DNA from: Gigaspora rosea
Lineage: Eukaryota > Glomeromycota > Glomeromycetes > Diversisporales > Gigasporaceae
DNA: 64,000 nucleotides
NCBI GenBank assembly: GCA_003550325.1
Contig: QKWP01001676.1
Location: 52,246-116,245, forward strand
Direction of reading: 5' to 3'
Part shown: positions 47,640 to 58,720 of the stretch, in pieces
Layout of the letters: every line of letters starts with the position of its first letter
How positions within the stretch are numbered: position 1 is the first letter of the stretch
Made by a program: the position numbers and the translations under genes
Notes under the pieces: generated by a model
The model's database searches: none
Told to the model about the DNA's origin: nothing
The model's input: the letters and a program-made list of their open reading frames with translations, nothing else

Positions 47640-48985
47640 TTTGAAATATTTTTAAAATATTTTAGATCTAAACTAGATAAGTATATCTGTAACCTGTTCA
47701 TACCAAGGGCGTATTGGACTATATTTTCGAAATATATTGAAATATTTTGAAATATTTCGAAATTTTGTATGATGTTACAAGATCAGATTAGATCTTTTAT
47801 AAATTAGATCTTTTTTTATTTTGTTTTTTGATTTTATTTTGTTTTTCTTTTATTTATTTATTTTTTTAATTTTTTTTACTTTACAAAAATTAGCTTTTGC
47901 AAGAAAACCAACAACTATTCAGCTCTTTGCAAGAAACCAATTTGACTTTGCACACCAACTCAGACTTCTGACACTTTGCAAGAATATACAACTGATTTTT
48001 CCAGAAATTTCTAAATTTTCAAGAATGCTTCTTATGAATTAGTTTGGCACAAGTTTTCGCAAGTTTTTGCAAAGTTCACTTTATTTATTTTTTGTTTAAC
48101 ATTTTTTGTTTTTTGGTTTTTTTTTTAAACTTTTTTTATTAATTTATTTTATTCTGGCACTTTGTGAAAACACTAACTTCTCTAGCAATTTGCAAGAACA
48201 TACTAGAAAAAAGAAAGAAATGAAGATGATAGTCAAAACAAAAGAGATAGCTGAAGCAAAAATGATAATTAAAACAAAAAAGCGAAGATAATAGCTAACT
48301 GTGTGGTATGTGAAAATAAGTGTATAGAGTTAGTTTTTTATTTTTTTCTACAAATAGTAATAGAATTAAATGCAACAAAGTGCGAAAGTAGTTAAAATAA
48401 TATGTAGTAATATAAAATGATACTGTAAAAAATGTATAATAATTAAAATATAATATATAATAAAATATGTAATATTTATTAAAATATATATTTAATTTAA
48501 AAATGTAATATATATAACTGATAATATATAATGATGATAATAAAAAAATATAAAATTTCATATTAAAATGCAAAAATTTTAAAAATTTTAAAATTTTGTG
48601 AATTATTGCGAAAAAATATTTCAAAATATTGCAAATTTACACGATAATATGCAAAATATTACCTCTTGTGACCCCTGAAAGCGGATAATTAAATAGAGGT
48701 TTGCATTTTTTTATTTGGTCTATTTCACAATATTTTACAATATAATTTGACCTTTTAGAGGGTTACAGGAAGTAATATTTCGTATATTATCACGTAAATC
48801 TGCAATATTTTGCAATATTTTGCAATAATTCGCAATAATTAACAAAATTTTAAAATTTTTAAAATTTTCGCAATTTAATATGAAATTTTATATTTTTTTA
48901 TTATTATCATTATACATTATATATATTACACTTTTAAATTAAATACATATTTTAATAAATATTACATATTTTATTATATATTATA
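47640..48985 (-). repeat. Inverted copy of the 31187-32480 repeat plus fold-back
   Basis: TACAAGATCAGATTAGATCT (47777) and CTTTGCAAGAA/TTTTGCAAAG motifs (47890-48190) mirror the plus-strand copy at 31187-32480. From 48420 to 48985 the DNA is a long inverted repeat centred near 48720, with ATTACCTCTTGTGACCCCTG on one arm and GGGTTACAGGAAGTAAT on the other. No protein. Confidence 0.6.
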
Positions 48986-49131
48986 GTCTAATATTTAAAT
49001 AGAAACTAAATTTTTCAGTAGTTATTTATAGCAAATTATTTTGTTTAAAATAAACTTACTTTTTAACAAGTATTAGAATACTTGCGTAATAATTATCAAC
49101 TAACAATGAACATGGCCGGAATAGTCAACAG

Positions 49132-49282
49132 CAGTGTTTCGGCCTAAACCTCCTCCAAAGTCCGAAACGTTTCGCCCAGAGGAATTTTAGTTTCGCCCTA
49201 TAAGTCCGAAACCCTCCGAAACTAATTTCGCCCAATTTGATCTGCAAATGATCTGCAAAATCGGGTTTAGGCCGAAACACTG
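49132..49282. mobile_element. hAT MITE (151 bp) with perfect 8-bp duplication
   Basis: Terminal inverted repeats CAGTGTTTCGGCCTAAACC and inverse. GTCAACAG is duplicated at 49124-49131 and 49283-49290. The inside is built of TCCGAAAC/GTTTCGCCC repeats. No ORF. Confidence 0.9.
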
Positions 49283-49398
49283 GTCAACAGTTGCATGCTT
49301 CAATGCTAGAGTATATCCTATTCACCAACTTCCCAGACGCACACTTTCTAGTATTTTAATACAGAAAGGTCCTCTCTAACACAGACAGGGCCAGTACT

Positions 49399-49701
49399 AT
49401 GGGAACATCGATAACTGATAGAGGAGAACGTTCAACCAAATGGTTGGCCCGATGCGCTTTCAATTCTCTATCAGATTTCATTGCACCGATGTGGCAGCGT
49501 AACTTTGGATATACTATAACTCGACAAGTAATCAATGAGAAAACTCACCCTGTATGTTTTCTGCTTTGGACGAAAAATTTAGTATTTTTCTGAATATCTA
49601 TATTTGTGTTGGATCGGGATTCATTTCAGCTGACGCTTATTGCTTTAATCAGATTCATGTCAGTTGACTCATCATATTTATCTTCATCCAAATCCATTTA
49701 A
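49399..49701 (+). CDS. Possible small two-exon gene, unknown
   Basis: Exon 1 49399-49551 (MGTSITDRGERSTKWLARC...), donor GTATGT, acceptor ATTTCAG, exon 2 49630-49701 ending TAA. The spliced product of 74 residues reads on in frame (INEKTHP then LTLIALIRFMSVDS). The N-terminal half is Arg/Trp-containing, the C-terminal part moderately hydrophobic. It may be a fragment of a larger gene with unseen upstream exons. No family recognised. Confidence 0.35.
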
Positions 49702-51058
49702 ACTGATTTTTGAGTGGAATAAGGATTATTTGATTTTTTTCGTTTTAGGCATTTCTTCGTCTTGTATTCTCCTTTTATTTTGGGATGATACAAAACGCAC
49801 GAATCAAAGAGTTTTTGTCATTAAGTAATTTAGATTGATTTTCGCATTCTTTTTTTTCATCATTTTTCTTTAAAAAAGCATGCGTAATTAGTAAAAAAAT
49901 TTTACACAAGGTTAGCTTCGCTTCGAAGATACATTGCAAACAGTGAAAAATCACTATTCAGGTTGGGTTGTCATACTTTTAAACCCATTAATTTGAGCAG
50001 TATATTTATTCTGCAAAAAAATCACGAAACGACAAAAGCACCAACGAATTGAAGTCTGAAATTTCTACCAACAATGCCGAAATAACAAAGCCTAAATAAT
50101 TGATTGGAATTAATAATTTGATTTAACAATTTTTTAAGATTTTTTTTTCTTTTTTTTATATATCGTTATTAAGTATAAAAAACGGTTTATATATTATTGT
50201 ACTGAAAATTATCAAACATAACCTTAATACGGTATTAAGTCACATGATTACAAAATGAATTAACCTCAATTGTTCTTATGTTTCATGATTGGTGCCGAAT
50301 TTATTATTTGAAAAAAAAAATTTTTTTATATTTCTTATATATTTATTTACAAAGAACAAAGTGCTGAAAAATGCTGCGCGATAATCACATTTGCTAAAAA
50401 TTAGGTTTTAGAAAAAATTTTTCTATTTTATTCGACTTTTTTTATAATTCAGCATCCTCTTATTAATTCTCTTTCACAGGATTATTAGATGTGAAAATTT
50501 AAGAATTTAAGGGATCAATATATTTTTTAAGAAAATTCTATTGTCAGGTTTTCCATTTCGTAGAATTTTTTCCCTTTCTCATTATTGTTTCTGGTTATGA
50601 GAGATTCAATGATTCCTTTTTTGGCAATTAATTTTTTGTCTAATTTGTAGTAAGTTACTTGCTGTAGATTAATAGTTGTATGTTAGTTTTTTTCTTTATC
50701 AGAATGTTGTAATGTTAATTTAACAAGATCTGATTTTTTTTGTTCAAAAATTTCTCCAAAAACGATAGTATGCTTTATATTTCCAATAAATGAAATAGTT
50801 AAATGGTTTGAACGTCTGTATGTACGTATGCCAGATTTTTTTTTTTTGTTTAGCCATTTTTAGTAAAGCTATAATTTGAATTTTGTAGAGAGCAATGAAT
50901 TTAACGTCAGTTTTTTTTTTATTTGATAACGATTAAAAAAAGTTAAACCTTTAAACGATGGATTAAGAGTGTCCTTTTTATGGCAAACTCGATGACCGAT
51001 GTTATAAATTATATCTTTAATTATTAAAACAGGTTTTTTATATAACCGACAATATATA
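49702..51058. other. Intergenic, no gene seen
   Basis: AT-rich with many T runs. No coding frame or element ends recognised. Confidence 0.5.
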
Positions 51059-51502
51059 TTAATTTTTTTGAATTATTAAAAATGACATTGAATTTTTTTT
51101 ATAATACTTATTACTGTAAATTACATCCTCGAGATTGAAAGTTACAACTTCTGTTTTTTCTTTAGAATTTAGTAATATAACTGAAGCAAAACTTGCTTTT
51201 ATTTGTTTATCTGATTTTTCGAGAATTTTTTTTTTATTAAATTTGAAATTTGCAGTTATATTTCCTCTAATCAAAATACTAGAGATAGATCCATTTTTAT
51301 CTCTGTATATACGAGGGCAGACAGTTTTATATTTAGGCATTTTTAGTAAAGCTATAAGATTGTAAGAAAATTTTTTAGATTCACTACGGGGTGTGGTAAC
51401 AAAATCATAAAAGCTTTCAAAGGCTTGTTTATATTTTTTGTCATTATAATCTTTAATTGCAGTATTAAGTTTAAGTTCATTCCAACTGATCCCAGAATTC
51501 AT
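51059..51502 (-). CDS. Hypothetical 147-residue protein
   Basis: Single open frame from ATG at 51502 (MNSGISWNELKLNTAIKDYN) to a stop at 51059. Residues 14-40 (AIKDYNDKKYKQAFESFYDF) resemble the helix pair that begins Sel1/TPR proteins of these fungi. The rest is Lys/Ser/Phe-rich with no recognised domain. It is divergent from the TPR remnant at 51860. It could be an N-terminal fragment of a larger Sel1-type protein. Confidence 0.5.
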   Translation of the reverse strand: MNSGISWNELKLNTAIKDYNDKKYKQAFESFYDFVTTPRSESKKFSYNLIALLKMPKYKTVCPRIYRDKNGSISSILIRGNITANFKFNKKKILEKSDKQIKASFASVILLNSKEKTEVVTFNLEDVIYSNKYYKKNSMSFLIIQKN

Positions 51503-51859
51503 CTTGAGTTTGACTGAAAAGTTGACTTCAATTATCTACTTATATGTTTGAAATCTAGTTTTTTCTTTTGTTTCATCTTAATTCTAATATTCAAATTTAA
51601 TAAAATTTCAAAGTAATTAAAGATCAAAACTATTATTTATTCATCACAGTAACTAAACAGGTTTAATTTACAATTCATATCTCTAATTTCGATTAACAAA
51701 TAATGACAAAAATAAAATTGTTAATTTAATAAATTAATTTGTCAATTCATTAATTTAAATAATACAACTAACAATTCAAACTCTTAATTGATTTTATATA
51801 ATATATTTAATCAATTTCACAATTAATAGTGTAAGTTTATAAAATTCCAAATTAATAGA

Positions 51860-52512
51860 TTGTTAGACGTTTTTCCGAATAATCTGTACTTGTTGAAATT
51901 TCGCGCCGAAAAATACCGTAAACTCGGCAAGCATAATAAAGCTTTGGACGACCTAAATAAATTGTTAGGCGTTTATCCGAATAACCCATACTTGTTGAAA
52001 TTTCGCGCTAAAACATACCGTAAACTTGGCAGGCATAAAGAAGCTCTGTACGATCTAAATCGATTTTTAGGCATTTATACCAATGATAAAGTTGTGTTAC
52101 GATTTCAAGGAGAAGTAATGATCGATGTTTCGACTGAACTATTTTTTTTTTTTTTTTTTATAAACCAGGATGGGTTATTTACCCCCTGGGCGCAAGTGGC
52201 GCACTTGACTGAACTATTTAAAATGAACCCAAATAATGAAGAAGAGATATTGTGTATTCGAGCTCAAGCATATATTAAAATTGATAAATATGATGAAGCT
52301 TTAGTCGATCTGAATAGATTATTAGAAATTAATCTCAAAAATGAGTATTCGAGCTCAAGCATATACTGCGATTGGTGATTATAAAAAAGCTTTAGTCGAT
52401 CTGAATAGATTATTTGAAATTAATCCCAATAATAAGAAGGCATTAGAATGTTGTTTTCTTCTGGATGAAGAAAGTTCATATTATAAATTTAAGAATTTTG
52501 TTGATGCTTGAA
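51860..52512 (+). pseudogene. TPR-repeat protein fragment with in-frame insertion
   Basis: About five tetratricopeptide repeats of 34 residues with the pattern YRKLGKHNKALDDLNKLLGV followed by YPNNxYLLKFRAKT. The open frame has no ATG at its 5' end (it follows a stop directly), so the start is missing. A 62-bp poly(A)-tailed insertion plus 13-bp duplication (52145-52219) adds 25 residues (ELFFFFFF...WAQVAHL) without breaking the frame. Near 52340 the frame shifts; the TPR pattern resumes (SIRAQAYTAIGDYKKALVDL) and ends at TGA 52512. TPRs are protein-binding scaffolds; no other domain is present. Confidence 0.75.
52145..52206 (-). mobile_element. 62-bp poly(A)-tailed retro-insertion
   Basis: Flanked by GACTGAACTATTT at 52132-52144 and 52207-52219. 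On the minus strand it is a GC-rich head (GTGCGCCACTTGCGCCCAGG) followed by GGGTAAATAACCC, a self-complementary block, and ends in an A run. A tail plus a 13-bp direct repeat indicates target-primed reverse transcription. The source RNA is not identified. Confidence 0.8.
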
Positions 52513-52629
52513 CAAACTATTTAGTTTGTAGTTTGTAACCTTGTGTCTTCGTTTAAAAATTCACTTAACAATCTCAATTCTCTTTGCTTCAAAATGTATT
52601 GAGACTTTAGTGAATTATTTTGTCATTAA

Positions 52630-53243
52630 GAAACAAAGTTTATATTATAATATAATCATACATTCTTTAATTATAGCATTTCTAATTTTCAATCCCATTA
52701 AAAGCTCTCTGTTTAAAAGACCAAGTTCACATATAGTTTTATAAAGAGTTCCATTAATTGTATATAAATTTTCAAAAGAGATAGCACCAGGTATTTGAAT
52801 TAATAATATTCTCAAATAAAATCTTTCTCTATCTCTTGGGCTGCACATATATAATCTTGATACTACTTTTTTACCACTTTGTTTTTTTTTATGCCAGTTT
52901 TCTTTCCAAGTAAAGAACTTTGAAAAATCTATATATTTTAAATTTATAATATCTAAATCTTCCTGATTTTTTGCACACATTTCAAAATACTGGGTTAATT
53001 TGGTATTAGAAGACTTTGCAACAATATTTGGTATATTTGCATCTTCTTCAAAAAGTATTGGTTGTTGATTAGGTAAATGGACCGGTAGCCTTTCAACTGT
53101 ATAAGATCTTTGTTGTAGGCTAAAGCTAAATAATCTCCAATTGAAGAAACATATCTTGCATCTAGATAATCTTTGATTTCATCATAACCTCTTTTTTGGT
53201 AAAATTGGGATTTGCCCATAAGATGGGCATGGTAATTTCGCAC
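52630..53243 (-). pseudogene. Helitron helicase (RepHel) relic
   Basis: Two minus-strand frames continue one protein. 53243 onward: RGYDEIKDYLDARYVSS; then, one base shifted near 53100: VERLPVHLPNQQPILFEEDA; continuing to MCAKNQEDLDIINLKY and DRERFYLRILLIQIPGAISF. DEIKDYLDARYVS, RLPVHLPNQQPI and ERFYLRxLLxxxxGxxSFExL-xTxNG are hallmarks of the region between the Rep and Pif1-helicase domains of Helitrons. The Rep HUH motif and helicase Walker motifs are absent, so only a middle piece survives. Confidence 0.75.
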
Positions 53244-53417
53244 TATTGGTGATTCATGAGTAGATATGAGAATAAATTTTTGTGATCAGTGTGAAATAAT
53301 TTGAATATTTCATTTGGAAGTCGATTCATTTTTTTTAAATAGGTTGGCTCAAAAACTGTGTCATGGTTTATTCATTTATACAAAAACCTCAATCAATAAG
53401 AGAAGCTTTTTGTTAGG

Positions 53418-53660
53418 CTATATTTTTATCAAAAATATATTATTATATTTTTATCAAAAATATATTTTTATATTTTTCTCAAATATATATTTTTATATTT
53501 TTCTCAAATATATATTTTTATATTTTTCTCAAAAATATATTTTTATATTTTTCTCAAAAATATATTTTTATATTTTTCTCAAAAATATATTTTTATATTT
53601 TTCTCAAAAATACATTTTTATATTTTTCTCAAAAATATATTTTTATATTTTTAAGATATT
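53418..53660. repeat. 25-bp minisatellite, about nine units
   Basis: Unit CTCAAAAATATATTTTTATA plus TTTTT, repeated with few changes; the first two units have ATCAAAAA. Confidence 0.88.
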
Positions 53661-54081
53661 TATATTTTAGATTTTGTAACTATATAGAATTTTCTTTATG
53701 AGCGAGCAAAGACCTATATAAAAAGCATAGTAATTTGCGCCATTGTTACTACATAATAATACTATCATTCTTATGCGATCGCTAATTATGAAAACATCTC
53801 TACAACTTTTGTTAGAAGTTGGAGATTTGCTTAGTAAAAAATTGGGTTATCCTTCGGAAAACTCCAGACTTCAAAAAAGACAAAATTTACATAGTAAACA
53901 TATCTCTAAAATTTACTATGTTTTTTCACTGGTTCCCTGGCGGATTACAAATAAATTATTTGACGGACGATAGTCAACTATGAAATTAACTCAGCCTCTG
54001 CGTTTTTATTTTCCGACGGCCTCTAGTTACCGTCGGAGAATGAATTGAAACTTTTTAATTGTCTCATCTCTACATATAATC
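53661..54081. other. Spacer, no convincing gene
   Basis: A 76-codon frame at 53743-53973 (LQLLLEVGDLLSKKLGYPSE) has no recognised domain. A second short palindrome, CCGACGG...CCGTCGG, lies at about 54013-54038. Confidence 0.4.
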
Positions 54082-54103
54082 TCACGGACCCATGGGTCCG
54101 TGA
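54082..54103. repeat. Perfect 22-bp palindrome
   Basis: CACGGACCCATGGGTCCGTG with one more complementary base at each end, GC-rich in AT-rich DNA. It could be a protein-binding site or a collapsed inverted-repeat element. Confidence 0.8.
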
Positions 54104-54525
54104 AATCATGTAATATTATTAGTTTCAACAAATGTCACGAATTAATAAATTTTTATTAATTCCGGTGATCTACTTCCTGCCACAGGAGATATATGCCAAT
54201 AAATATTTCTTAAATTTTTTTTTATTTATATCTTTTTCTATTTTGATTCTATATTCGATGTTAAATATTGTCAGTCATTGATGTAAATTGGGCTGTATTC
54301 CAAATAAATTATACATTGGTCAGTAATGAAAAATGATATTCATCTGTATAACAATACGATCATATTAAAAAAAATTGACTAACGTCATATTTGTACAGGT
54401 TAAATTAAATTTACACATTTGGATAACGGAGTTTCGAAAAATTGCCTTTTTTGCTCTTTGATTGATAATAAATAAAAAAAGTAGTAGATTTGGTTGTAAG
54501 TAAATTTTTTCCTTTCCTCTCTAAA

Positions 54526-56581
54526 ATGAGTGTTGTTGATATAGCAGGAAAAAGTTATCGAACGCATCGTAAAGATAATCAGCCTTGTCTTGATTGTAAT
54601 CATCCGACGAGCTCATATGGTTGGTGTGCGAAATGTGAATTAAGTTGTATGGAAAAACACTTTCTTTTCTGGAAAACCGGAGATATAGAATTGAGTAAAA
54701 TAATTCAATTTAGTCAGATCAAAGCAACACAAACTTGTGATTATTTGGAATTTATTAAATTTGATGAAGAAAGTCTTAGTGATATATATAGAAGAATCTG
54801 GATAAACGGTCCGAGATGGAATTGCGACGAACTTGGGGATATTTGGTGCCGTAGCTCGCCAATAGAGGTTGCTTTAAGAGAACTTAATAATTCTCAAACA
54901 TTATCCCATGAATTTCTCGAACAGGTATTTTATAGTCAAATTGTAATCCGGTGACGTTTTGCCTTTTTTTCAAATAATTTAACTACTTTTATTTTATTCT
55001 ATTCTATTTTATTTTATTTTATATTATTTTATTTCATTCATAATTGATCTTTCAGCTCAAAAAATATTATGAATGTTTGCAAAATGGGACAATGGCAGAT
55101 TGCTTTGGAATTACAAGTGATGAAACTGGTTATGGAATATACTATCCTAAATTAATTGGTCCAAAAATCAAACATAATGTCAGACAAATTGACGTGACAC
55201 AAAGTGCTATTGAAGACTTAATACTTAAAACTAAACAAGCTGACAAGCTGTTTTCTGCTGGGTTGCGCTGTCTAAACGAAGTTGGATTTAAAAAAGATGA
55301 AGAACAAGCGTTCAAATATTTCACGAAGTCAGCAAATTTGGAACATACCAAAGGAACTTATATGGTTGGATATTGTTACCAATATGGAGCTGGAGTTGTC
55401 AGAAATGAACGTAAAGCCTTCGAATATTATTTAAAGGCTTCTGAATTAGGTCATACTAAAGGAATATTTAATGTTGGTTACTGTTATAGACATGGAATTG
55501 GAATCGAAAAAGACGAAATCAAAGCTTTAGACTATTATAAAAAGGTGAGAGGCAAATTATTACAAATCCCTTACAATAAATTTAAAAACGTTAAAAAGAT
55601 AGGTCAAGGTGGATTTTCAGTTATATATAAAGCAAGATGGGAGAATCAAAATGTTGCTCTTAAATTATTCTCAAAAAAAAATGAAGATTTTACAAATGAA
55701 GTAAATATTAATATATTGTTTTTCACTTTATTAATTGATATTAACCACTAATTTCTGTTAATTAGTTAATAGCTTATTACATTTCAAATGTCAGTTTAAA
55801 ATGTTATGGAATATCCAAAGATGATTCAGGAAATGACATTCTTGTCATAAAACTTGCCGAAATGGGTTCTTTAAGTAAAAATATTTCTGCCGTATCGAAA
55901 ATGAAATGGGAAAAAAAGCTGAAATTGTTACATGATATTACTTCTGAACTCGAAGCACTTCATTATGAAAATTTTATTCATCGTGATTTGCATAGTGGGA
56001 ACATATTACAAGACAGTCTTGAAAATGCTTACATCGCGGATTTAGGATTTTCAACTTCATCTAGCAAGAAACTGGAGAATGACATTTATGGGGTCATGCC
56101 ATATGTAGCACCTGAAGTCTTACAAGGAAAATCATACTCACAAGCGTCAGATATATACAGTCTCGGTGTTATCATGGCGGAAATATCAACTGGACAAAGA
56201 GCGTTCGATGGATATGATTTTGATTTTGATCTTGCGCGTAAGATTTGCAATGGATTACGACCTGAATTTGCCCCAGGAACACCAAAATATTATGTAGAAT
56301 TAGCCAAACTATGCATGGATTCAGATCCACAGAAACGACCAAAAGCTAATGAAGTTAATTTCGAAATTAAAAATTGGATAAATCAAATAAATTCACAAGA
56401 CAATAATAAAATTAAAGAGAAATTCTTAAATTCTGATTTGTTAAATAAGTTATTTCCTATTATTAACACACTAAATCATTCTAGTGAAACGTATACTAGT
56501 AATTTCATTAATACAAACAAAATATCAAATACAATTGTAGCTTCTAAATTAATTGATTTGGAAATCCCTAATAATGTATAA
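54526..56581 (+). CDS. Protein kinase with N-terminal Cys motif and Sel1 repeats, three exons
   Basis: Exons 54526-54924, 55056-55700 and 55766-56581; GT-AG borders keep the frame and give 619 residues. The ATG at 54526 begins MSVVDIAGKSYRTHRKD. Residues about 20-40 hold CLDCNHPTSSYGWCAKCE, a four-Cys zinc-type motif. Two Sel1-like repeats follow (AFKYFTKSANLEHTKGTYMV..YCYQYGAG and AFEYYLKASELGHTKGIFNV..YCYRHGIG). The kinase domain has GQGGFSVIYKA (nucleotide loop), NVALKLF with the Lys, HRDLHSGNIL (catalytic loop), DLGF in place of DFG, and APEVL. All catalytic residues are present, so it should be active and Ser/Thr- or TKL-like. Large families of Sel1-linked kinases are typical of Glomeromycotina and are thought to act in signalling. 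No membrane segment or signal peptide is seen. Confidence 0.9.
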
Positions 56582-56792
56582 TTTTTAAGTAAAGTTTTAA
56601 AAAAAACTTCCATTGTTATGTTACCAGGAGGACGACACGAATCATATTTTATGATATTCTAATTATTGTTTCAGTAATACATAAATGTACTGTACAATAT
56701 CAATATAAAAATTTCGAAAAGCTTCTTTCTTATTAGTATTTATAGTTTTGAAAAAATTTAATAAAAAATACGCGCGTATTAATTGCGTAACA

Positions 56793-56924
56793 TAGTGATG
56801 CGACCCGTAAATTTCAAATAATATAAATAATCTACGGGTTACTTTAAATCTGTAGATATTCATCGGTTTAAAGTAACCCATAGATTATTTATATTATCTG
56901 TTCAATGTTCGGTTCACATCTCTA
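56793..56924. mobile_element. MITE, TAGAGATG family, copy 1
   Basis: TAGTGATGCGACCCGTAAAT at one end, CGGTTCACATCTCTA at the other; the middle is a near-perfect hairpin (AATAATCTACGGGTTACTTT and inverse). It is nearly identical to copy 2 at 57647. Confidence 0.85.
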
Positions 56925-56949
56925 CCCTGAGCATTAGGTTTGAATCACC

Positions 56950-57525
56950 CTAAATATATTTTAATAAATTACAATCTAATAATATTAATCTAGATAATTC
57001 TTTATTGCGAAATAAATGACTAACCACCGCGTAATGATTTTCATATTTTTCACAATATTCTTTGGAAAATTTCGCAAATTCAAAAACGTTTACAAAATCG
57101 ATTTTTTCTTTAAAATGACAACAAGGATTATAATCTCCATTTTCATCGAAATCATCTCGTTTACAAATCTTACAATATTCTTGAACAGGATCATAACCAT
57201 ATTCTTTACATTTATTTTCCAATATTTGTTGGAATTTTTCTTTAGCTATCTTTGAATATTTTCGATTTTCCCAAACTTTATTGATCATTCTCATAATTCT
57301 TCTTTTTTCAGGAATTATATCGTCTTCATCATTGATTAATGTATTAACTTTATCCACAAATCTATCAATAATATCATCTACAAAATCTTTATCATTTTCT
57401 TTATACCCTTGCCTAAATTTAAATAATGTATTCAACGTATTAAATCTGGATTCGCTCCAAGAATTTAAATTTTGAATGTTTTGATGAAGTTTTGATAAAG
57501 TTTTGATTGAACTTAGAATTTTCAT
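56950..57525 (-). CDS. Hypothetical 191-residue protein with Cys cluster
   Basis: Single exon from ATG at 57525 (MKILSSIKTLSKLHQNIQNL) to a stop at 56950. Predicted mostly helical and charged. Residues about 117-136 contain CKICKRDDFDENGDYNPCCH, a possible zinc site (Cys-X2-Cys then Cys-Cys-His). The end (FAKFSKEYCEKYENHYAVVS...LFRNKELSRLILL) looks like further helices. A TATA-like box (AAGTATAAATACGCG) lies about 85 bp upstream. The gene sits between two same-orientation copies of one MITE. No family recognised. Confidence 0.65.
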   Translation of the reverse strand: MKILSSIKTLSKLHQNIQNLNSWSESRFNTLNTLFKFRQGYKENDKDFVDDIIDRFVDKVNTLINDEDDIIPEKRRIMRMINKVWENRKYSKIAKEKFQQILENKCKEYGYDPVQEYCKICKRDDFDENGDYNPCCHFKEKIDFVNVFEFAKFSKEYCEKYENHYAVVSHLFRNKELSRLILLDCNLLKYI

Positions 57526-57603
57526 TTTGATTTCGATTTATTTTTTATTTTGGTTGTTTTTATGTTTTTAAATTGTTAAAATTGATGGGAAGGAAGTGAG
57601 AGC

Positions 57604-57618
57604 GCGTATTTATACTTT
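57604..57618 (-). promoter_or_regulatory. TATA box of the hypothetical gene
   Basis: AAGTATAAATACGCG on the minus strand, about 80-90 bp before the ATG at 57525, in a sensible position for a core promoter. Confidence 0.5.
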
Positions 57619-57646
57619 TCTATCATTGTACACATGGACTTTGATC

Positions 57647-57779
57647 TAGTGATGCGACCCGTAAATTTCAAAATAATATAAATAATCTACGGGTTACTTT
57701 AAATCTGTAGATATTCATCAGTTTAAAGTAACCCATAGATTATTTATATTATCTGTTCAATGTTCGGTTCACATCTCTA
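57647..57779. mobile_element. MITE, TAGAGATG family, copy 2
   Basis: Same sequence and orientation as copy 1 apart from a few bases (an extra A and CATCAG instead of CATCGG). No 8-bp duplication is recognisable at its ends. Confidence 0.85.
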
Positions 57780-57920
57780 GCCTCTGCTTATTCGCTTTCA
57801 AACCTTATTAGTACGCATAAAAATTATTTATCAAATGACGGTTAGAAGAAAATTCTTTGTGAAGGAAAATAGATTCCGAGAATCTTATAATTCTAATATC
57901 ATATTGTCAAGATGCTGCAA

Positions 57921-58028
57921 AAAGTCTTTTGTTCGAATGGTTAATTTCTGTACCATTGATTGAATTCTTACGCGAAACTGCGTTAATCCTGAAACAAGAA
58001 CAAGAATTAACCATTCGGACAAAAGACC
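57921..58028. repeat. Fold-back with GTCTTTTGTTCGAATGGTTA arms
   Basis: GTCTTTTGTTCGAATGGTTA at the left is inverted at the right (TAACCATTCGGACAAAAGAC). Single arms of the same family occur at about 58211-58234 and 62505-62527. Confidence 0.75.
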
Positions 58029-58598
58029 GAATAGATGTAAGAAGCAACTAGACATTGTCTTTTATAAGTAATTTATTACTAATAAAAATTACGTTAACGC
58101 GCGTAAGTAAAATTTTCTTTGTTCATGCTTATCAATATGGGGCAAAGACCGAGACTTATTTGAATACTGTATGATATTAATACAAACTGCGCGTGAATAA
58201 AAAATTTATTTTAACCATTCGGTCGAAAGATCGTGTTATACAGATTTTGTAATGACGCGTAAAAATTTTCATTTTATACTATTTTCGTGAATTCTTTGTG
58301 CGTTAAAGTGGTACAGTAATTAGAATTTTTAACTATATATTTTGTGAATGCTACATGAAAAAAGTATAAAAGTACTACCAGATTTTGCTAATTTAAAATT
58401 CATATAATTCAGCCAATATATTCGTAAATGCACAAGCATAATTAAAAGTACAATAAAATAATCCTTCCATTAATCATGAAAATAACAACTCGTGTCAGCA
58501 TTTGTAAAAGCAGAAAACTTGCAGATACTGAAAAAAAGCCCATCTTTACCACTAATGTTACCGGGCCGACTACTCGGAGACTTTACAAGTACCTTAAG

Positions 58599-58720
58599 TA
58601 GTGATGCGACCCGTAAATTTCAAATAATATAAATAATCTTTAAATCTGTAGATATTCATCAGTTTAAAGTAACCCATAGATTATTTATATTATCTGTTCA
58701 ATATTCGGTTCACATCTCTA
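58599..58720. mobile_element. MITE, TAGAGATG family, copy 3
   Basis: Same family as copies 1 and 2, with a deletion of about 10 bp (ACGGGTTACT region) in one arm. Confidence 0.85.

Noticed and set aside
53314..53670. 118-codon ORF of Phe/Tyr/Ile
   Set aside because: It is the translation of the 25-bp minisatellite.
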